A program made the position numbers and the translations under genes. From the NCBI RefSeq assembly GCF_016899425.1, contig NZ_CP045995.1, forward strand, positions 1,736,001-1,800,000: a stretch of 64,000 bases of DNA, in the 5' to 3' direction. This DNA is from Burkholderia sp. MS389. Its GTDB lineage: Bacteria; Pseudomonadota; Gammaproteobacteria; Burkholderiales; Burkholderiaceae. Below, piece after piece: positions 8,584-16,808 of the stretch. Below the pieces are notes generated by a model, which saw only the letters and a list, made by a program, of their open reading frames with translations, was not told the DNA's origin and did not search any database. Position 1 is the first letter of the stretch, and each line of letters opens with the position of its first letter.

Positions 8584-9525
8584 CTACTGCGGCTCCATCC
8601 ACGCGGCCTTGCGCCGCGCCGGCGCATCGCCGCCGCTGCCGCCGCCCAGCACCTCGATCAGGTAGTCGACGAACGACGCGATCCGCGACGAGATCGCGGT
8701 ATTGCGGTAGTACACCGCGTGAATCGGCTGCTGGACGTCGAGCGTCTGGCGCGCGAGCACCTGCACCAGCCGCCCGGCCTCGCGGTCCTGTGCGGTCACG
8801 AAATCCGACAGGCACACGACCCCCGTGCCCGCCAGCGCGAGCTGCCGCAGCGTCTCGCCGCTCGACGACCAGACGTCGGGCTCGATGCGGCAGGGCTCGC
8901 CATCCGTGCCGAGGATCGGCCATACGTTCAACGATTCGGGCTGCGTGAAGCCGAGCAGCGTGTGCTTCGGCAGATCCTCGACCTTGCGCGGCTGTCCGTG
9001 CGCTTCGATGTAGTCGGGGCTGGCGAGGATGCGCACCCGGCTGTTGCCGATGCGCCGGCTGTGCAGCGTCGAATCCTTCAGCCGGCCGATCCGGATCGCG
9101 ACGTCGGTGCGCCGCTCCAGCAGGTCGATGATGCCCTCGTTGCTGTTCAGCTCCAGTTCGACCTTCGGGAAGCGCTCGCGGTAGCCGCGCACGAGCGGCA
9201 CGATCACGTGCAGCATGAACGGCGTCGCGGCGTCGACGCGCAGGCGCCCGGACGGCATCTCGCGCCGCGCGAGCATCTGCTCTTCCGCGTTCTCGACCGA
9301 TTCGATGATCGCGCGCGCATCCTGCAGGAACGCGCGCCCTTCCTCCGTCAGTTCGAGCCGGCGCGTGGTCCGGCGCAGCAGCGTGGTCTTCAGCTTTTCC
9401 TCGAGCCGCGCGAGCGTGCGGCTCGTCGCCGACACGGTAAGGTCGAGCTGCTGGGCGGCGGCGGTGATCGAACCGGTGTCGACCACGGCGGCAAAGGCCT
9501 GGAGTTCGTCGAGCGTGATCTTCAT
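8584..9525 (-). CDS. LysR family transcriptional regulator of the adjacent redox locus
   Basis: 313 residues: HTH at about 3-60 (FAAVVDTGSITAAAQQLDLT followed by ATSRTLARLEEKL) and a substrate-binding-like domain from about 92. It is divergent from the MFS gene at 9627 across a 101-base intergenic region containing a 15-base perfect inverted repeat. The same element recurs before dkgB at 12182-12204, so this protein probably controls both the 9627-12145 and 12295-15271 transcription units. The last 20 or so residues are low-complexity (glycine- and arginine-rich), beyond the usual LysR end. Its inducer is unknown. Confidence 0.9.
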   Translation of the reverse strand: MKITLDELQAFAAVVDTGSITAAAQQLDLTVSATSRTLARLEEKLKTTLLRRTTRRLELTEEGRAFLQDARAIIESVENAEEQMLARREMPSGRLRVDAATPFMLHVIVPLVRGYRERFPKVELELNSNEGIIDLLERRTDVAIRIGRLKDSTLHSRRIGNSRVRILASPDYIEAHGQPRKVEDLPKHTLLGFTQPESLNVWPILGTDGEPCRIEPDVWSSSGETLRQLALAGTGVVCLSDFVTAQDREAGRLVQVLARQTLDVQQPIHAVYYRNTAISSRIASFVDYLIEVLGGGSGGDAPARRKAAWMEPQ

Positions 9526-9527
9526 TG

Positions 9528-9560
9528 TTGATTTGAAATCAAAACAATTTGGTTTATAGA
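9528..9560 (+). promoter_or_regulatory. LysR operator overlapping the MFS promoter
   Basis: TTGATTTGAAATCAA (9528-9542) is a perfect inverted repeat with seven-base arms. Overlapping it on the plus strand is a plausible promoter, TTGAAA (9533-9538), 16-base spacer, TATAGA (9555-9560). A second imperfect dyad occupies 9550-9563 (TGGT and ACCA arms around a TATA centre). The element differs by one base in 16 from the sequence before dkgB. Its position between divergent regulator and target genes is typical of LysR control. Confidence 0.7.
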
Positions 9561-9626
9561 CCAGTTTTTCCGCAAAAGTAAAGCCGGCACACTGCGATCC
9601 ATTCCTACTGAAACCCGGATCCCGTC

Positions 9627-10829
9627 ATGCCACTCGCGTTGCTTGCGCTGACCATCAGCGCCTTTGCCATCGGCACCACCGAATTCGTGATCGTCGGGCT
9701 GATCCCGACGATCGGCGCCGACCTCGGCGTCAGCCTGCCGTCCGCCGGCCTGCTCGTCAGCCTGTACGCGCTGAGCGTGGCCATCGGCGCGCCGCTCCTC
9801 ACCGCGCTCACCGGCCGCGTGCCGCGCAAGGCGCTGCTCGCCGGGCTGATGGCGCTCTTCACCGTCGGCAACCTCGTCGCATGGCAGGCGCCGGGCTACG
9901 AATCGCTGATCGTCGCGCGCGTGCTCACCGGCCTCGCGCACGGCGTGTTCTTCTCGGTCGGCTCGATCATCGCGACCACGCTCGTGCCGAAGGACAAGGC
10001 CGCCAGCGCGATCGCGACGATGTTCAGCGGGATGACCGTCGCGTTCGTCGCCGGCATTCCGCTCGGCACCTTCATCGGCCAGCACTTCGGCTGGCGCGCG
10101 ACGTTCCTGATCGTCGCGCTGTTCGGCCTCGTCGCGTTCCTCGGCGCGGTCGCGTTCGTGCCGCGCGGGCTGCCGCAGACGCCGCCCGCGCCGCTCGCCC
10201 GCCAGCTGCGCGTGCTGGCCCAGCCGCGCCTGCTCCTCGTCTATGCGATGACGGCGGTCGGCTACGGCGGCTCGCTGATCGCGTTCACGTACATGGCGCC
10301 GCTGCTCGAACAGATCGCCGGCTTCACGCCGTCGCAGGTCAGCCTCGTGCTCGTCGGCTACGGCGTGTCGGTCGCGGTCGGCAACGTGTGGGGCGGCAAG
10401 CTCGCGGACGCCGTCGGCCCCGTGAAGGCGCTCAAGCGGATCTTCCTGCTGCTCGCGATCGTGCTGCTCGCGCTGACCTTCACGATCCACGTGAAATGGC
10501 TCGCGGTGCTGACGATGCTCGCGTGGGGCGCCGTGGCGTTCGGCAACGTGCCGGGGCTGCAGGTGTACGTCGTCAAGCAGGCGCGCCACTTCGCGCCGGA
10601 CGCCACCGACGTCGCGTCGGGCTTCAACATCGCCGCCTTCAACCTCGGCGTGGCCGGCGGGTCGTCGCTCGGCGGCCTGATCGTCGCGAACGTCGGCCTC
10701 GGCCACACGCCGTGGATCGCCGCCGTCGTCACGCTCGGCGCGTTTGCGCTCACCGCGCTGAGCGGCCGTCTCGACAGCCGTCAGGGCCTGCCGGAACGCA
10801 CGGCCGAACCCGTCGAACTCGCCCATTGA
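9627..10829 (+). CDS. MFS transporter, AraJ/YdhP-like
   Basis: 400-residue inner-membrane protein with about 12 transmembrane helices. The motif GTTEFVIVGLIPTI in the first helix is typical of the sugar-efflux/arabinose-exporter-like subfamily of drug:proton antiporters. It probably exports a small molecule; the substrate is not evident. It is the first gene of a unit with a MoaF-like gene (28-base gap) and a luciferase-like oxidoreductase (13-base gap), divergent from the LysR regulator and starting downstream of its candidate operator. Confidence 0.92.
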   Translation: MPLALLALTISAFAIGTTEFVIVGLIPTIGADLGVSLPSAGLLVSLYALSVAIGAPLLTALTGRVPRKALLAGLMALFTVGNLVAWQAPGYESLIVARVLTGLAHGVFFSVGSIIATTLVPKDKAASAIATMFSGMTVAFVAGIPLGTFIGQHFGWRATFLIVALFGLVAFLGAVAFVPRGLPQTPPAPLARQLRVLAQPRLLLVYAMTAVGYGGSLIAFTYMAPLLEQIAGFTPSQVSLVLVGYGVSVAVGNVWGGKLADAVGPVKALKRIFLLLAIVLLALTFTIHVKWLAVLTMLAWGAVAFGNVPGLQVYVVKQARHFAPDATDVASGFNIAAFNLGVAGGSSLGGLIVANVGLGHTPWIAAVVTLGAFALTALSGRLDSRQGLPERTAEPVELAH

Positions 10830-10857
10830 ACGTCATCCTTTTGCAGGAGCCACCCGC

Positions 10858-11181
10858 ATGAACGCATCGACCCAACGTCCGCCGTTCGCCGGCAAGACTT
10901 TCGAAGTCCGTTACGACGGCCTCACCGCGCTCAACGCGTACGACGAAGACGGCCTCCACATGCGCTACGAGATCACCGAAGGCCCGTACGCGGGCGCGAA
11001 GGGTGAAGTGGCCTATACGTGGCAGCCCATCGCCGACGACACCTACGCGATCTCGTGGCAGGAAGCCGATCGCGCCACCGTCGTGCATATCGACGACTTC
11101 GCCGCGGGCACGTCGCGCTCGTTCTTCACCGCGCCGTCGCTCGATTTCTACCGGCTCGACGGCAGCCTGCGCGCGATCTGA
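10858..11181 (+). CDS. MoaF-like small protein
   Basis: 107 residues, consistent with the MoaF N-terminal-like calycin domain (KTFEVRYDGLTALNAYDEDG; GAKGEVAYTWQPIADDTYAISWQE). MoaF was named from molybdenum-cofactor gene neighbourhoods, but its biochemical role is unclear. Here no cofactor genes are near. It lies between a transporter and a flavin-dependent-type oxidoreductase with gaps of 28 and 13 bases, so it is almost certainly co-transcribed with them. It may be a ligand-binding or tailoring partner; that is inference. Confidence 0.72.
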   Translation: MNASTQRPPFAGKTFEVRYDGLTALNAYDEDGLHMRYEITEGPYAGAKGEVAYTWQPIADDTYAISWQEADRATVVHIDDFAAGTSRSFFTAPSLDFYRLDGSLRAI

Positions 11182-11194
11182 ACGGAGCCCGACC

Positions 11195-12145
11195 ATGTCC
11201 ACTTCACTCGACACGCTCGCCGCCGGCGGCTTCAGCATCGGCATCGAACTGCCGCTCGACAACGACTGGACCCCGTCCGGCAACGCGAAACGCCGGCATG
11301 ACGGCCGCCACCCCGGCGTGCCCGACCTCGACATCCACGCGGAGCTCGCGCAACTGGCCGACACGCTCGGCTTTCGCGCGCTCTGGGTGCGCGACGTGCC
11401 GGTGTACGACCCGTCGTTCGGCGATGCCGCGCAGGTGTTCGAAACGTTCTCGTATCTCGGCTACCTCGCCGGAATCACGCACGACATCCTGCTCGGCACC
11501 GCGGCCGTCGTGCTGCCGCTGCGCGAACCGCTGCTGACGCTGAAATCGGCCGCGACGATCCAGGAACTGAGCGGCGGTCGCCTGCTGCTCGGCGTCGCGA
11601 GCGGCGACCGGCCGGTCGAATATCCGCTGTTCGGCCGCGACTTCGCCACGCGCGGCGAAAACTTCCGCGACCAGATCGCGCTGCTGCGAGACGGCGCGCG
11701 CGGACACTTGCCGCCCGGCCTGGAAGTGCTGCCCGCCGCCCGTTCACCGGTGCCGCTGCTCGTCGCGGGCCTCGCACAGCAGACGCCTGCGTGGATCGGC
11801 GAACACATGGACGGCTGCCTCGCGTATCCGGGAACGCCGGCCGATCACCTGCAGCGCGCCGCGAACTGGCACGCAGTGGCCGGCGACAAGCCGTACGTGA
11901 GCTTCATCCATCTCGACCTCGCGGAAGATCCGCACGAACCGCTGCAGCGGCACCGCTTCGGCGCCCGCGCGGGGCGCATCGCGCTGACGGAAGAACTCGC
12001 GGCGATGCGCGACGCGGGCGTGCAGCACATCGGCCTGCATTTCCGCCGCAACCGGCGGCCGCTCGACGAGACGATGGCCGAAATCGCATCGGACGTGCTG
12101 CCCGCGTTCCATCCGAACACGACGCCGCAGACGCGCGCCGCATAA
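11195..12145 (+). CDS. LLM class (luciferase-like) oxidoreductase, BA3436-type
   Basis: 316-residue TIM-barrel protein of the bacterial-luciferase-like, flavin-dependent superfamily, resembling the BA3436 subgroup (FRALWVRDVPVYDPSFGDAA; GRLLLGVASGDRPVEYPLFG). Such enzymes use reduced FMN or F420; this subgroup has no firmly assigned substrate. The ATG at 11195 lies behind a GGAG site and 13 bases after the MoaF-like gene; an in-frame open stretch upstream overlaps that gene and is ignored. It is the last gene of the first LysR-controlled unit. Confidence 0.85.
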   Translation: MSTSLDTLAAGGFSIGIELPLDNDWTPSGNAKRRHDGRHPGVPDLDIHAELAQLADTLGFRALWVRDVPVYDPSFGDAAQVFETFSYLGYLAGITHDILLGTAAVVLPLREPLLTLKSAATIQELSGGRLLLGVASGDRPVEYPLFGRDFATRGENFRDQIALLRDGARGHLPPGLEVLPAARSPVPLLVAGLAQQTPAWIGEHMDGCLAYPGTPADHLQRAANWHAVAGDKPYVSFIHLDLAEDPHEPLQRHRFGARAGRIALTEELAAMRDAGVQHIGLHFRRNRRPLDETMAEIASDVLPAFHPNTTPQTRAA

Positions 12146-12181
12146 GCGGCGACCACGGTCCGGACGCCCATGGCGCGACCT

Positions 12182-12204
12182 ATATTTGACTTCAAATCAA
12201 ATAT
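12182..12204. promoter_or_regulatory. second LysR operator, upstream of dkgB
   Basis: An inverted repeat with perfect eight-base arms (ATATTTGA and TCAAATAT) around a seven-base centre. Read on the minus strand its core is TTGATTTGAAGTCAAA, matching 15 of 16 bases of the element at 9528-9543. It sits about 90 bases upstream of dkgB, in the 149-base gap that separates the two units. This indicates a second promoter under the same regulator. Confidence 0.7.
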
Positions 12205-12294
12205 TTTTGACTGATGAACGCGTTTATCTCATCAGTCTCACGCGCCAGAATGACTTCCATACCGCAATCGTTCCCCCTCTTTCAGGAGCACATG

Positions 12295-13101
12295 ATGAGC
12301 AAGATTCCCGCATTCGGCCTCGGTACGTTCCGCCTGCAAGGCCAGGTCGTCATCGACTCGGTCCGCAACGGCCTCGAAGTCGGCTACCGCGCGATCGACA
12401 CCGCGCAGATCTACGGCAACGAAGCAGAAGTCGGCGAAGCGATCGCCGCGTCGGGCGTGCGCCGCGAAGACCTGTTCCTCACGACGAAGATCTGGGTCGA
12501 CAACTACGCGCCGGAAAAACTGGCGGCCAGCCTCGAGGAAAGCCTGCGCAAGCTGCGCACCGACGTCGTCGACCTGACGCTGATCCACTGGCCGGCGCCG
12601 GGCAACGGCGTGTCGATCGACGCGTTCATGACCGCGCTGGCGGACGCGAAGGCGAAGGGCCTCACGCGCCAGATCGGCATCTCGAACTTCAACATCGAAC
12701 TGACGAAGGAAGCGATCGCGGCCGTCGGCAAGGACGCGATCGCGACGAACCAGATCGAACTGAGCCCGTACCTGCAGAACCGCAAGCTGGTCGAGTTCCT
12801 GAACGCCGAAGGCATTCACGTGACGTCGTACATGACGCTCGCGTACGGCAAGGTGCTCGGCGACCCGGTGCTCGGCGCGATCGCGCAGCGTCACGACGCG
12901 ACGCCGGCCCAGGTCGCGCTCGCCTGGGCGCTGCAGCTCGGCTACTCGGTGATTCCGTCGTCGACCAAGCGCGAGAACCTCGCGAGCAACCTGCTCGCGC
13001 AGACGCTGCGCCTGACCGGCGAAGACATGGCGCAGATCGCCGCGCTCGAGCGCAACGGCCGCGAAGTCGACCCGGACGGCCTCGCGCCGAAGTGGGACTG
13101 A
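12295..13101 (+). CDS. dkgB: aldo/keto reductase, 2,5-diketo-D-gluconate reductase B type
   Basis: 268 residues, very close to E. coli DkgB in length and wording (IPAFGLGTFRL near the start, LSPYLQNRK, and GLAPKWD at the end). NADPH-dependent reduction of aldehydes and ketones including methylglyoxal and 2,5-diketogluconate. The tetrad is visible: D35, Y40, K65 and H98. Two ATGs are adjacent at 12292 and 12295; the second is chosen because AGGAG at 12284-12288 then has a six-base spacer. It is followed by an Old Yellow Enzyme gene 69 bases later. Together with that enzyme it suggests carbonyl/enone detoxification. Confidence 0.92.
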   Translation: MSKIPAFGLGTFRLQGQVVIDSVRNGLEVGYRAIDTAQIYGNEAEVGEAIAASGVRREDLFLTTKIWVDNYAPEKLAASLEESLRKLRTDVVDLTLIHWPAPGNGVSIDAFMTALADAKAKGLTRQIGISNFNIELTKEAIAAVGKDAIATNQIELSPYLQNRKLVEFLNAEGIHVTSYMTLAYGKVLGDPVLGAIAQRHDATPAQVALAWALQLGYSVIPSSTKRENLASNLLAQTLRLTGEDMAQIAALERNGREVDPDGLAPKWD

Positions 13102-13170
13102 GCACACGCCGCCTTCATCCGACATGACCCGTCCGCGGCCCGCCGGCCGCGGCACCGACAGGAATCCACC

Positions 13171-14286
13171 ATGACCCAGGACCCGCTTTTCCAACCGCTG
13201 CGACTCGGCGCGCTGACGCTGCCAAACCGCATCGTGATGCCGCCGATGACGCGCTCGCGCGCCAGCCAGCCCGGCGACGAAGCCAACGAACTGATGGCCG
13301 CGTATTACGCGCAGCGCGCGAGTGCGGGCCTGATCGTCAGCGAAGGCACCTACATCGCGCCGCTCGGCAAGGGCTACGCATGGACGCCCGGCATCCACAC
13401 GCCGTCGCAGGTCGCCGGCTGGCGCAAGGTGACGGACGCCGTGCATGCCGCGCACGGCCGCATCTTCGCGCAGCTGTGGCACGTCGGCCGGCTGAGCCAC
13501 ACGAGCCTGCTCGGCGGCGCGCAACCCGTGTCGTCGTCGCCGCTCCAGGCGAAGGGCGTGAACGTGTTCATCGCCGGCGAGGACGGCAGCACGCCGGGCT
13601 TCGTGCAGGCGTCCGAGCCGCGCGCGCTGTCGATCGACGAGATCCACGAGATCGTCGACCAGTACCGCACCGCCGCCCGCCACGCGATCGAAGCCGGCTT
13701 CGACGGCGTCGAGCTGCACGGCGCGAACGGCTACCTCGTGAACCAGTTCATCGATTCGAACGCGAACACGCGCACCGACGCATACGGCGGCTCGCTGGAG
13801 AACCGGCTGCGCTTCCTGCGCGAAGTCACGCAGGCGCTGATCGACGGGACCGGCGACGCATCGCGCGTCGGCATCCGCCTCGCGCCGCTGACCACGCTGA
13901 ACGGCTGCGTCGACGACGATCCGGAAACGACCTACCTCGCCGCCGCGAAGCTGCTCGGCGAACTCGGCGTCGGCTACCTGCACATCGCGGAAGCCGACTG
14001 GGACGACGCGCCGCTGATGCCGGTCGCCTTCAAGCAGCAACTGCGTGCCGCGTTCCCGGGCGTGCTGATCTATGCCGGCGCATACACCGCCGAGCGCGCG
14101 CGCGAGGCGATCGCCGCCGGCTGGGCCGACCTCGTCGCATTCGGCCGCCCGTTCGTCGCGAATCCCGACTTGCCCGAGCGGCTGCGCACCGGCGCCGCGC
14201 TCGCGCCGCACGACCGCAACACGCTGTTCGGCGGCGACGCCCACGGCCTGACCGACTACCCGACGCTCGCGCAAGCCGCGGCATAA
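13171..14286 (+). CDS. alkene reductase, Old Yellow Enzyme family (NemA-like)
   Basis: 371-residue FMN-dependent ene-reductase reducing activated C=C bonds of enones, nitro-olefins or nitrate esters with NADPH. Family features: PNRIVMPPMTRSRA near the N terminus, the substrate-activating pair H183 and N186 in ELHGANGYL, QFIDSNANTRTDAYGGS, and the C-terminal phosphate-binding FGRPFVANPDLPERL. It lies between dkgB and the cyclase-family gene (19-base gap), in the LysR-linked redox locus. E. coli nemA is controlled by electrophile-sensing NemR; here the LysR protein probably takes that role (inference). Confidence 0.93.
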   Translation: MTQDPLFQPLRLGALTLPNRIVMPPMTRSRASQPGDEANELMAAYYAQRASAGLIVSEGTYIAPLGKGYAWTPGIHTPSQVAGWRKVTDAVHAAHGRIFAQLWHVGRLSHTSLLGGAQPVSSSPLQAKGVNVFIAGEDGSTPGFVQASEPRALSIDEIHEIVDQYRTAARHAIEAGFDGVELHGANGYLVNQFIDSNANTRTDAYGGSLENRLRFLREVTQALIDGTGDASRVGIRLAPLTTLNGCVDDDPETTYLAAAKLLGELGVGYLHIAEADWDDAPLMPVAFKQQLRAAFPGVLIYAGAYTAERAREAIAAGWADLVAFGRPFVANPDLPERLRTGAALAPHDRNTLFGGDAHGLTDYPTLAQAAA

Positions 14287-14305
14287 CGATCGACAGGAGT
14301 CTCGA

Positions 14306-15271
14306 ATGAAAGCGACGCTCGCCCGGCTCGCGCTCGCCGCGATCCTGCCGTTCGCGGCCGCGCAAGCGGCCCACGCCGCCCCGTCCGAGGCGGCGGCGGC
14401 CGGCTGGTATCCGTCCGTCTATGGCGCCGATGACGAAATCGGCGCGGCCAACCTGCTGACGCCCGACGTCGTCAAGCAGGCGGTCGGCCTCGTGAAAGCC
14501 GGCAAGACCTATCCGCTGGCCGTGCCGGTGGACAAGAACCTGCCGGCGTACCGCCACCGCAGCTTCCGGCTGTACAACGTGCAGGTCGGCCAGCAGGCCG
14601 GCAAGAGCCTCGGCCCGAACAAGTTCACGTTCAACGACGAACTCGTCAACGCATGGACCGGCGTCGGCACGCAGTTGAACGGCATCGGCCACATCGGCAT
14701 CGACAACGTGTACTACAACGGCAACCGCGCGGCCGATTTCGTGACCGTCGACGGCGTGAAGAAGCTCGGCGTCGAGAAGGTGCCGCCGATCGTCACGCGC
14801 GGCGTCGTGCTCGACATGACCGCCCACTACGGCAAGCCGATCGTGCCGGGCGGCACCGAGTTCACGGTCGCCGATATCCAGGCCGTGCTGAAGAAGCAGC
14901 GGCTGACGCTGCGCAAGGGCGACGTCGTGCTGTTCAACACCGGCTGGCTCGAACTGGTCGGCAAGGACGACAAGCAGTTCCTCGCCGTCGAGCCCGGCAT
15001 CGGCATGGAAGCCGCGAAGTGGCTGGCCGATCAGGGGATCGTCGCGTTCGGCGGCGACACGTGGGCGTCGGAGGTCTATCCGAATCCGCATACGCAGGAC
15101 GAATTCCCGGTCAACCAGTACATGCTCGCGAAGCGCGGCATCTACAACCTGGAGCTGGTCGACAGCCGCGCGCTGGTGCGCGACAAGGCATGGGAATTCC
15201 TGTTCGTGCTCGGCCAGCCGCTGTACGTCGGCTCCACGCAGGTCAATATCAACCCGGTCGCGATCCGCTGA
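14306..15271 (+). CDS. exported cyclase-family (PF04199-like) protein with altered metal site
   Basis: 321 residues with a clear Sec signal peptide (MKATLARLALAAILPFAAAQ, cleavage after AHA near residue 24). The remainder matches the cyclase/kynurenine-formamidase-like fold. In that family the metal-binding motif is HxGTHxDxPxH. Here the aligned stretch is G119-V-G-T-Q123-L-N125-G-I-G-H129: the first histidine, the second histidine and the aspartate are replaced by G, Q and N. Some subgroups naturally have Q at the second position. Hydrolase activity is therefore doubtful or depends on a different ligand set. It is the last gene of the dkgB unit, followed by a stem-loop at 15291. Confidence 0.8.
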   Translation: MKATLARLALAAILPFAAAQAAHAAPSEAAAAGWYPSVYGADDEIGAANLLTPDVVKQAVGLVKAGKTYPLAVPVDKNLPAYRHRSFRLYNVQVGQQAGKSLGPNKFTFNDELVNAWTGVGTQLNGIGHIGIDNVYYNGNRAADFVTVDGVKKLGVEKVPPIVTRGVVLDMTAHYGKPIVPGGTEFTVADIQAVLKKQRLTLRKGDVVLFNTGWLELVGKDDKQFLAVEPGIGMEAAKWLADQGIVAFGGDTWASEVYPNPHTQDEFPVNQYMLAKRGIYNLELVDSRALVRDKAWEFLFVLGQPLYVGSTQVNINPVAIR

Positions 15272-15290
15272 TCGCGCATCCGCCCTCCGG

Positions 15291-15317
15291 CAATCGCGGC
15301 GACTATCGCCGCGATTG
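15291..15317 (+). terminator. stem-loop ending the dkgB unit
   Basis: A 12-base perfect stem (CAATCGCGGCGA and its complement) with a three-base loop, 20 bases after the stop of the cyclase-family gene and followed by TCATTTCC. The U tract is weak, so termination may be partial. Confidence 0.55.
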
Positions 15318-15409
15318 TCATTTCCGAGTTGCGGCCTGGGCGATCGGCGTCTAACGTTGACGGGATCGACGCCATACGACCGTCACCCGACCTGAAAGGA
15401 CGCCCCGTC

Positions 15410-15928
15410 ATGCCAAGCCGCTCCCCGACACGCGACATGCTGCTGGCCCTTGCGGCCGGTTTTTCCCTCGCGGCCTTTACCGCGCCTTCGCACGCCAACG
15501 AGGCTGCCGGCCTCACGGCGCCAGCGCCGGCCACGCCGGTGCTGACGACCACCGCGAGCGGCTTGCAGGTCTACACGTGCGAATACGATGCCGAACACCG
15601 GCTCGCGTGGACATTCCAGCACCCCGAAGCGCTGCTGTTCGATGCCGGCGGCACGCTCGTCGTCCGGCACGGCGCGGGACCGTCGTGGGAAGCGCTCGAC
15701 GGCAGCCGCATTACCGGCAAGAAGCTCGCGGAAGTGCCGAGCGCCAGCCCGGCCAGCATTCCGCAACTGCTGCTCGCGGCGACGCCGGCCGCAACCGGCA
15801 CGCTCGCCGGCGTGCGCTTCGTGCAGCGGCTCGACACGGCGGGCGGCACGCCGCCGGCCGCGACGTGCACGACCGAGCATGCGGTCGGCCGCTTCCCGTA
15901 CTTCGCGCGCTATGTGTTCCTGAAGTGA
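15410..15928 (+). CDS. DUF3455-type exported protein
   Basis: 172 residues with a signal peptide (hydrophobic MLLALAAGFSLAAFTAPSHA, cleavage near residue 29). The mature part has the features of DUF3455 proteins: VYTCEYD near its start, a WTFQHPEALLFD segment, HGAGPSWEALDGSRI, and a final RFPYFARYVFLK. No activity is known for the family; members are often found in secreted or stress-related sets. The start has GAAAGGA nine bases upstream. It stands alone after the stem-loop at 15291. Confidence 0.75.
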   Translation: MPSRSPTRDMLLALAAGFSLAAFTAPSHANEAAGLTAPAPATPVLTTTASGLQVYTCEYDAEHRLAWTFQHPEALLFDAGGTLVVRHGAGPSWEALDGSRITGKKLAEVPSASPASIPQLLLAATPAATGTLAGVRFVQRLDTAGGTPPAATCTTEHAVGRFPYFARYVFLK

Positions 15929-16049
15929 CGCGCACGGCGTCGCAGCGACGGGGATCATCCCTTCACCTTTCGCCCCGCTTCCGCTTAATCAGTTTTCCTA
16001 TATTTGATGCGGGGAGGCGTGAAATCGTCGACACCCTCGCTCCGTCCGG

Positions 16050-16715
16050 TCAGCGCAGCCGCATCGACAATTCGACGTCGCCGCCGAACGGCACCGACAG
16101 GTAGCCGTGTTCCGGCGCGCGCACGTAAGCAAGATAGTCGGGGCTGTATTCCGCGTTGTCGGCCACGACGAACGCGCCCGCCCTGAGCCGCGGCTCGACC
16201 AGCGCGAGTATCTCCGGATACAGCGCCTTCGCCCCGTCGAGCAGCAGCAGGTCGACCGAATCCGGAAGATCGGCGGCCAGCGTGCGCAGCGCATCGCCTT
16301 CGCGAATCTCCACGAGATCGGCCAAGCCGGCCGCCGCCAGGTTGGCCTGCGCGCGCACGACCTTCGACGGCTCGAACTCGCTCGTGATCAGCCGGCCGCC
16401 GCCGTTGTCGCGCAGCGCGGCCGCGAGATGCAGCGTCGAGATGCCGAACGACGTGCCGAATTCGACGATTGCCTTCGCGCCGCCGCTGCGCGCGAGCATG
16501 TACAGCAGCATACCCGTCTCGCGCGACACGGGAAGCGGGTAGTCCTTCAGGCGCGCATACAGATCGGCGTAGTCCGTCTTGCTGCGCATCAGCCGCGCTT
16601 GCTCGTCGCGCGACACGTTGGTGAAGGCCGGGCTCGTCGCGGGCGACGACGCGTCGGCTTCGTCGAACAGGCGCGCCAGCAGCGAAGCCAGCGGGTCGAG
16701 CATCAGGGTGGTCAT
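16050..16715 (-). CDS. class I SAM-dependent O-methyltransferase
   Basis: 221 residues resembling the small-molecule catechol/caffeoyl-CoA type O-methyltransferases (methyltransferase_24). The SAM-binding loop is IVEFGTSFGISTLHLAAALR, followed by the acidic residue ending strand 2 (LITSEFEPSKV) and the VDLLLLDGAKALYPEIL segment, where the DG pair normally lies close to the metal/catechol site. It is divergent from a TetR gene with a 93-base gap, so it is the likely target of that regulator. The substrate is unknown. Confidence 0.86.
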   Translation of the reverse strand: MTTLMLDPLASLLARLFDEADASSPATSPAFTNVSRDEQARLMRSKTDYADLYARLKDYPLPVSRETGMLLYMLARSGGAKAIVEFGTSFGISTLHLAAALRDNGGGRLITSEFEPSKVVRAQANLAAAGLADLVEIREGDALRTLAADLPDSVDLLLLDGAKALYPEILALVEPRLRAGAFVVADNAEYSPDYLAYVRAPEHGYLSVPFGGDVELSMRLR

Positions 16716-16734
16716 GCGATATCTCCGTATCGGG

Positions 16735-16763
16735 TTGAGTGCGTCAGTGCACCCGACTAGAAT
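16735..16763 (+). promoter_or_regulatory. sigma-70-type promoter for the TetR gene
   Basis: TTGAGT (16735-16740), 17-base spacer, TAGAAT (16758-16763) on the plus strand. It would start transcription near 16770, which rules out an upstream in-frame ATG at 16764 and favours the ATG at 16809 as the TetR start. Confidence 0.6.
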
Positions 16764-16808
16764 ATGACGAACTATTCAGGTTTTACTATTCGCATTGGCA
16801 AACCGCTC

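Noticed and set aside
7020..8627. Minus-strand frame of 535 codons opposite zwf
   Set aside because: Antisense to an enzyme with an intact active-site motif; no start signal or family resemblance.
12238..14274. Long antisense frame (678 codons) over dkgB and the Old Yellow Enzyme gene
   Set aside because: Same reason: composition of a shadow frame, and it spans two well-supported genes and their gap.
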